A program made the translations under genes and the position numbers. The notes beneath the pieces are model-generated. The model had not been told where the DNA came from. It saw nothing but the letters and a program-made list of their open reading frames with translations, and did not search any database. Below are positions 3,789-5,005 of a stretch of DNA of 5,005 nt, piece after piece; the stretch's first letter is position 1, and every line of letters begins with the position of its first letter. Source of the stretch: Chloroflexota bacterium (GTDB lineage Bacteria; Chloroflexota; Anaerolineae; Promineifilales; Promineifilaceae); NCBI GenBank assembly GCA_008501785.1, contig QQUD01000564.1, positions 1 through 5,005 of the forward strand, read 5' to 3'.

Positions 3789-5005
3789 TCCGGTAATCTC
3801 CTGCTGTCCTTGTGCCAGCGAGTTTGGAATCGTTCTGGCGTACTCGGGCTAAACTGTTGGTGGCGGCGCATAAAGTAAACAGCCGCAGCCACTGCCAGGT
3901 CTGGCAAATGGGATGCCGGTTCTGGCTCTTCTTGTAACGGCCGTGTCAGAAACTCTGTATCATATTCTCCGGCAAGAAATGCAGGTTCCTGCACAATTTG
4001 TTGCAGCAGCGGTAAATTGGTTGGAATACCAGCACAGGCAAAATCTTGCAATGCCCGTTGCAGCCGTTGCGTACATATTTCACGATTGGTTGCCCAGACA
4101 GTTAGCTTCGCAATGATGGGATCATATTGAGCTGGCACATTGCAGCCTGGATACACATACGAATCGACCCGAATTTTGGGACCACCGGGCAACCTCATTT
4201 GCGAAATGACACCTGGACTTGGCAAAAAATGACGCCAGGGATCCACCGCGTTAATACGCATCAGCATCGCCCATCCCGAAAGGTTTATATCTTCTTGTTT
4301 CCACTGCAAGGGTTTGCCAGCAGCAATTAAAATTTGCTCTCGAATTAAGTCAATGCCGCAGCGCGTTTCCGTAACAGGATGGTCGATCTGAATCCGCGCT
4401 TTGAATTCGGTGAAGTAGAAACTACCATCCCCATTAACTAAAAACTCAACCGTACCGGCATTTTCATATTTGAACAGTTTGGCGAGCGAAACGGCCGTTT
4501 CCCACACCTCTTCCCTTTGCTCTTGCGTCAGACAAGGGGCCGGCGACTCTTCCAACACCTTTTGATTGCTGTTAATAATCGAGCCTTCCCGTTCACCCAA
4601 GTGAATTACATTGCCAAATTTGTCTGCCAAAATTTGCACCGCAATCTGGTGAGCCGGCAAAATCGCTTTTTCCACATAAACTTGCCGGTCGCCAAAAACC
4701 ACCTGTGATTCAGCTTGCGCACGGCGTAAACCTTCCACCAATTGGTTTGGAGAGCGCACCAATCTTTCACCACGCCCGCGACCGCCTCGACATGATTTAA
4801 TCACCAGTGGATATGAAAGTTCAGACGCTGCCTTTTGTAATCCTTCAATATCATCAGGCCCAAAAGTGATAGGTGCATTTTCCACGGTGCGAAATCCCTC
4901 AGCCCTGGCCATTTCCAAGGCATTGAGTTTGCCACGCATCAAATTCACCACCGCAGACGATGGGCCAACAAAGGCAATGCCTGCTTCTTCACACGCCCGA
5001 ATAAA
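3785..5005 (-). CDS. Biotin carboxylase subunit of an acyl-CoA carboxylase, 5' part outside the window
   Basis: The frame is open to the window edge, giving 406 visible residues; comparison with E. coli AccC suggests about 90 N-terminal residues are missing. It starts FIRACEEAGIAFVGPSSA, the end of the N-terminal biotin carboxylase domain, so the GTG at 4951 is internal. The ATP-grasp domain follows, with Lys26 (AccC Lys116), Lys70 in VIKS (Lys159), Lys149 in NQKVLEESP (Lys238), Glu187 and Glu200 (the two Mg-binding Glu) and Arg250 in MRINAVDP (Arg338). The C-terminal domain has FLPSPG and PAQYDPIIAKL. Unusual residues are K and D in EFKARIQIDHP, where EMNTRIQVEHP is usual, and RGGRGRG in the glycine loop. 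A tail of about 50 residues (PDLAVAAAVYF onward) resembles the link to the BT domain in fused alpha subunits. The enzyme uses ATP and bicarbonate to carboxylate biotin on the carrier encoded next. The promoter is not in view. Confidence 0.93.
   Translation of the reverse strand, partial: FIRACEEAGIAFVGPSSAVVNLMRGKLNALEMARAEGFRTVENAPITFGPDDIEGLQKAASELSYPLVIKSCRGGRGRGERLVRSPNQLVEGLRRAQAESQVVFGDRQVYVEKAILPAHQIAVQILADKFGNVIHLGEREGSIINSNQKVLEESPAPCLTQEQREEVWETAVSLAKLFKYENAGTVEFLVNGDGSFYFTEFKARIQIDHPVTETRCGIDLIREQILIAAGKPLQWKQEDINLSGWAMLMRINAVDPWRHFLPSPGVISQMRLPGGPKIRVDSYVYPGCNVPAQYDPIIAKLTVWATNREICTQRLQRALQDFACAGIPTNLPLLQQIVQEPAFLAGEYDTEFLTRPLQEEPEPASHLPDLAVAAAVYFMRRHQQFSPSTPERFQTRWHKDSRRLPE

Larger units (their letters stand above)
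631..4500. repeat. Dispersed highly iterated palindrome ACGGCCGT (7 copies)
   Basis: Exact copies lie at 632-639, 1821-1828, 2977-2984, 3495-3502, 3700-3707, 3937-3944 and 4491-4498; three (631-640, 2976-2985, 4490-4499) extend to AACGGCCGTT. One-mismatch relatives are at 715-722 (ACGGCCGA), 142-149 (TGGCCGTT after one change) and 3611-3618 (ACGGCCTT). An 8-base palindrome is expected less than 0.1 times in 5 kb at even base composition. All seven exact copies are inside genes, encoding N/D-G-R, R-P or T-A-V depending on phase, so codon or protein bias does not explain them. The style is that of cyanobacterial HIP1, with a different sequence. Confidence 0.8.

Noticed and set aside
3559..4708. 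Four plus-strand frames of 63-67 codons opposite the carboxylase genes
   Set aside because: All lie antisense to the biotin carboxylase and carrier genes, whose protein motifs are unmistakable.
4949..4951. GTG at 4951 as the true start of the biotin carboxylase
   Set aside because: The frame continues upstream with residues typical of the family (CEEAGIAFVGPSS) to the window edge, so the gene begins outside.

Overview
The window looks like ordinary bacterial chromosome of moderate GC content. It is gene-dense, has Shine-Dalgarno-led genes, sigma70-type promoters and intrinsic terminators, and carries no mobile element. The lineage cannot be fixed from the sequence alone. A Chloroflexota-like (Anaerolineae-like) origin is a low-confidence guess, based on the split acyl-CoA carboxylase arrangement and the frequent palindrome ACGGCCGT.

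Left part (1-1065): a control region holds two identical 18-bp dyad elements spaced 32 bp apart, perhaps shared with a divergent gene that leaves the window on the left. A class I SAM-dependent methyltransferase gene (181-1014, +) follows and ends in a hairpin terminator. Middle (1140-2315): a near-consensus promoter, a long dyad on the expected transcription start, a six-helix membrane protein of unknown function, and an overlapping small winged-helix regulator form a compact operon closed by a strong terminator. That terminator shares 20 identical bases with the one preceding the operon. The layout suggests that the regulator controls its own operon. Next (2377-3073): a separately promoted eight-helix membrane protein resembling the YhhN/TMEM86 (lysoplasmalogenase) family.

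Right part, all on the minus strand: a complete tRNA-Arg(CCG) unit (promoter, gene, terminator; 3235 down to 3071), and upstream of it the end of a biotin-dependent carboxylase operon. The biotin carboxylase (5' part outside the window) overlaps by 4 bp a 168-residue biotin carrier protein with an AMKM biotinylation site. Together they look like a split alpha subunit of an acyl-CoA carboxylase; a carboxyltransferase partner is not in view.

The feature that spans the whole window is the palindrome ACGGCCGT. It occurs seven times in 5 kb, inside five different genes, on both coding strands and in all three codon phases, so it resembles a highly iterated palindrome maintained at the DNA level. 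Other points of note are substitutions at usually invariant biotin carboxylase active-site positions and the uncharacterised membrane-protein/regulator pair with its candidate operator.
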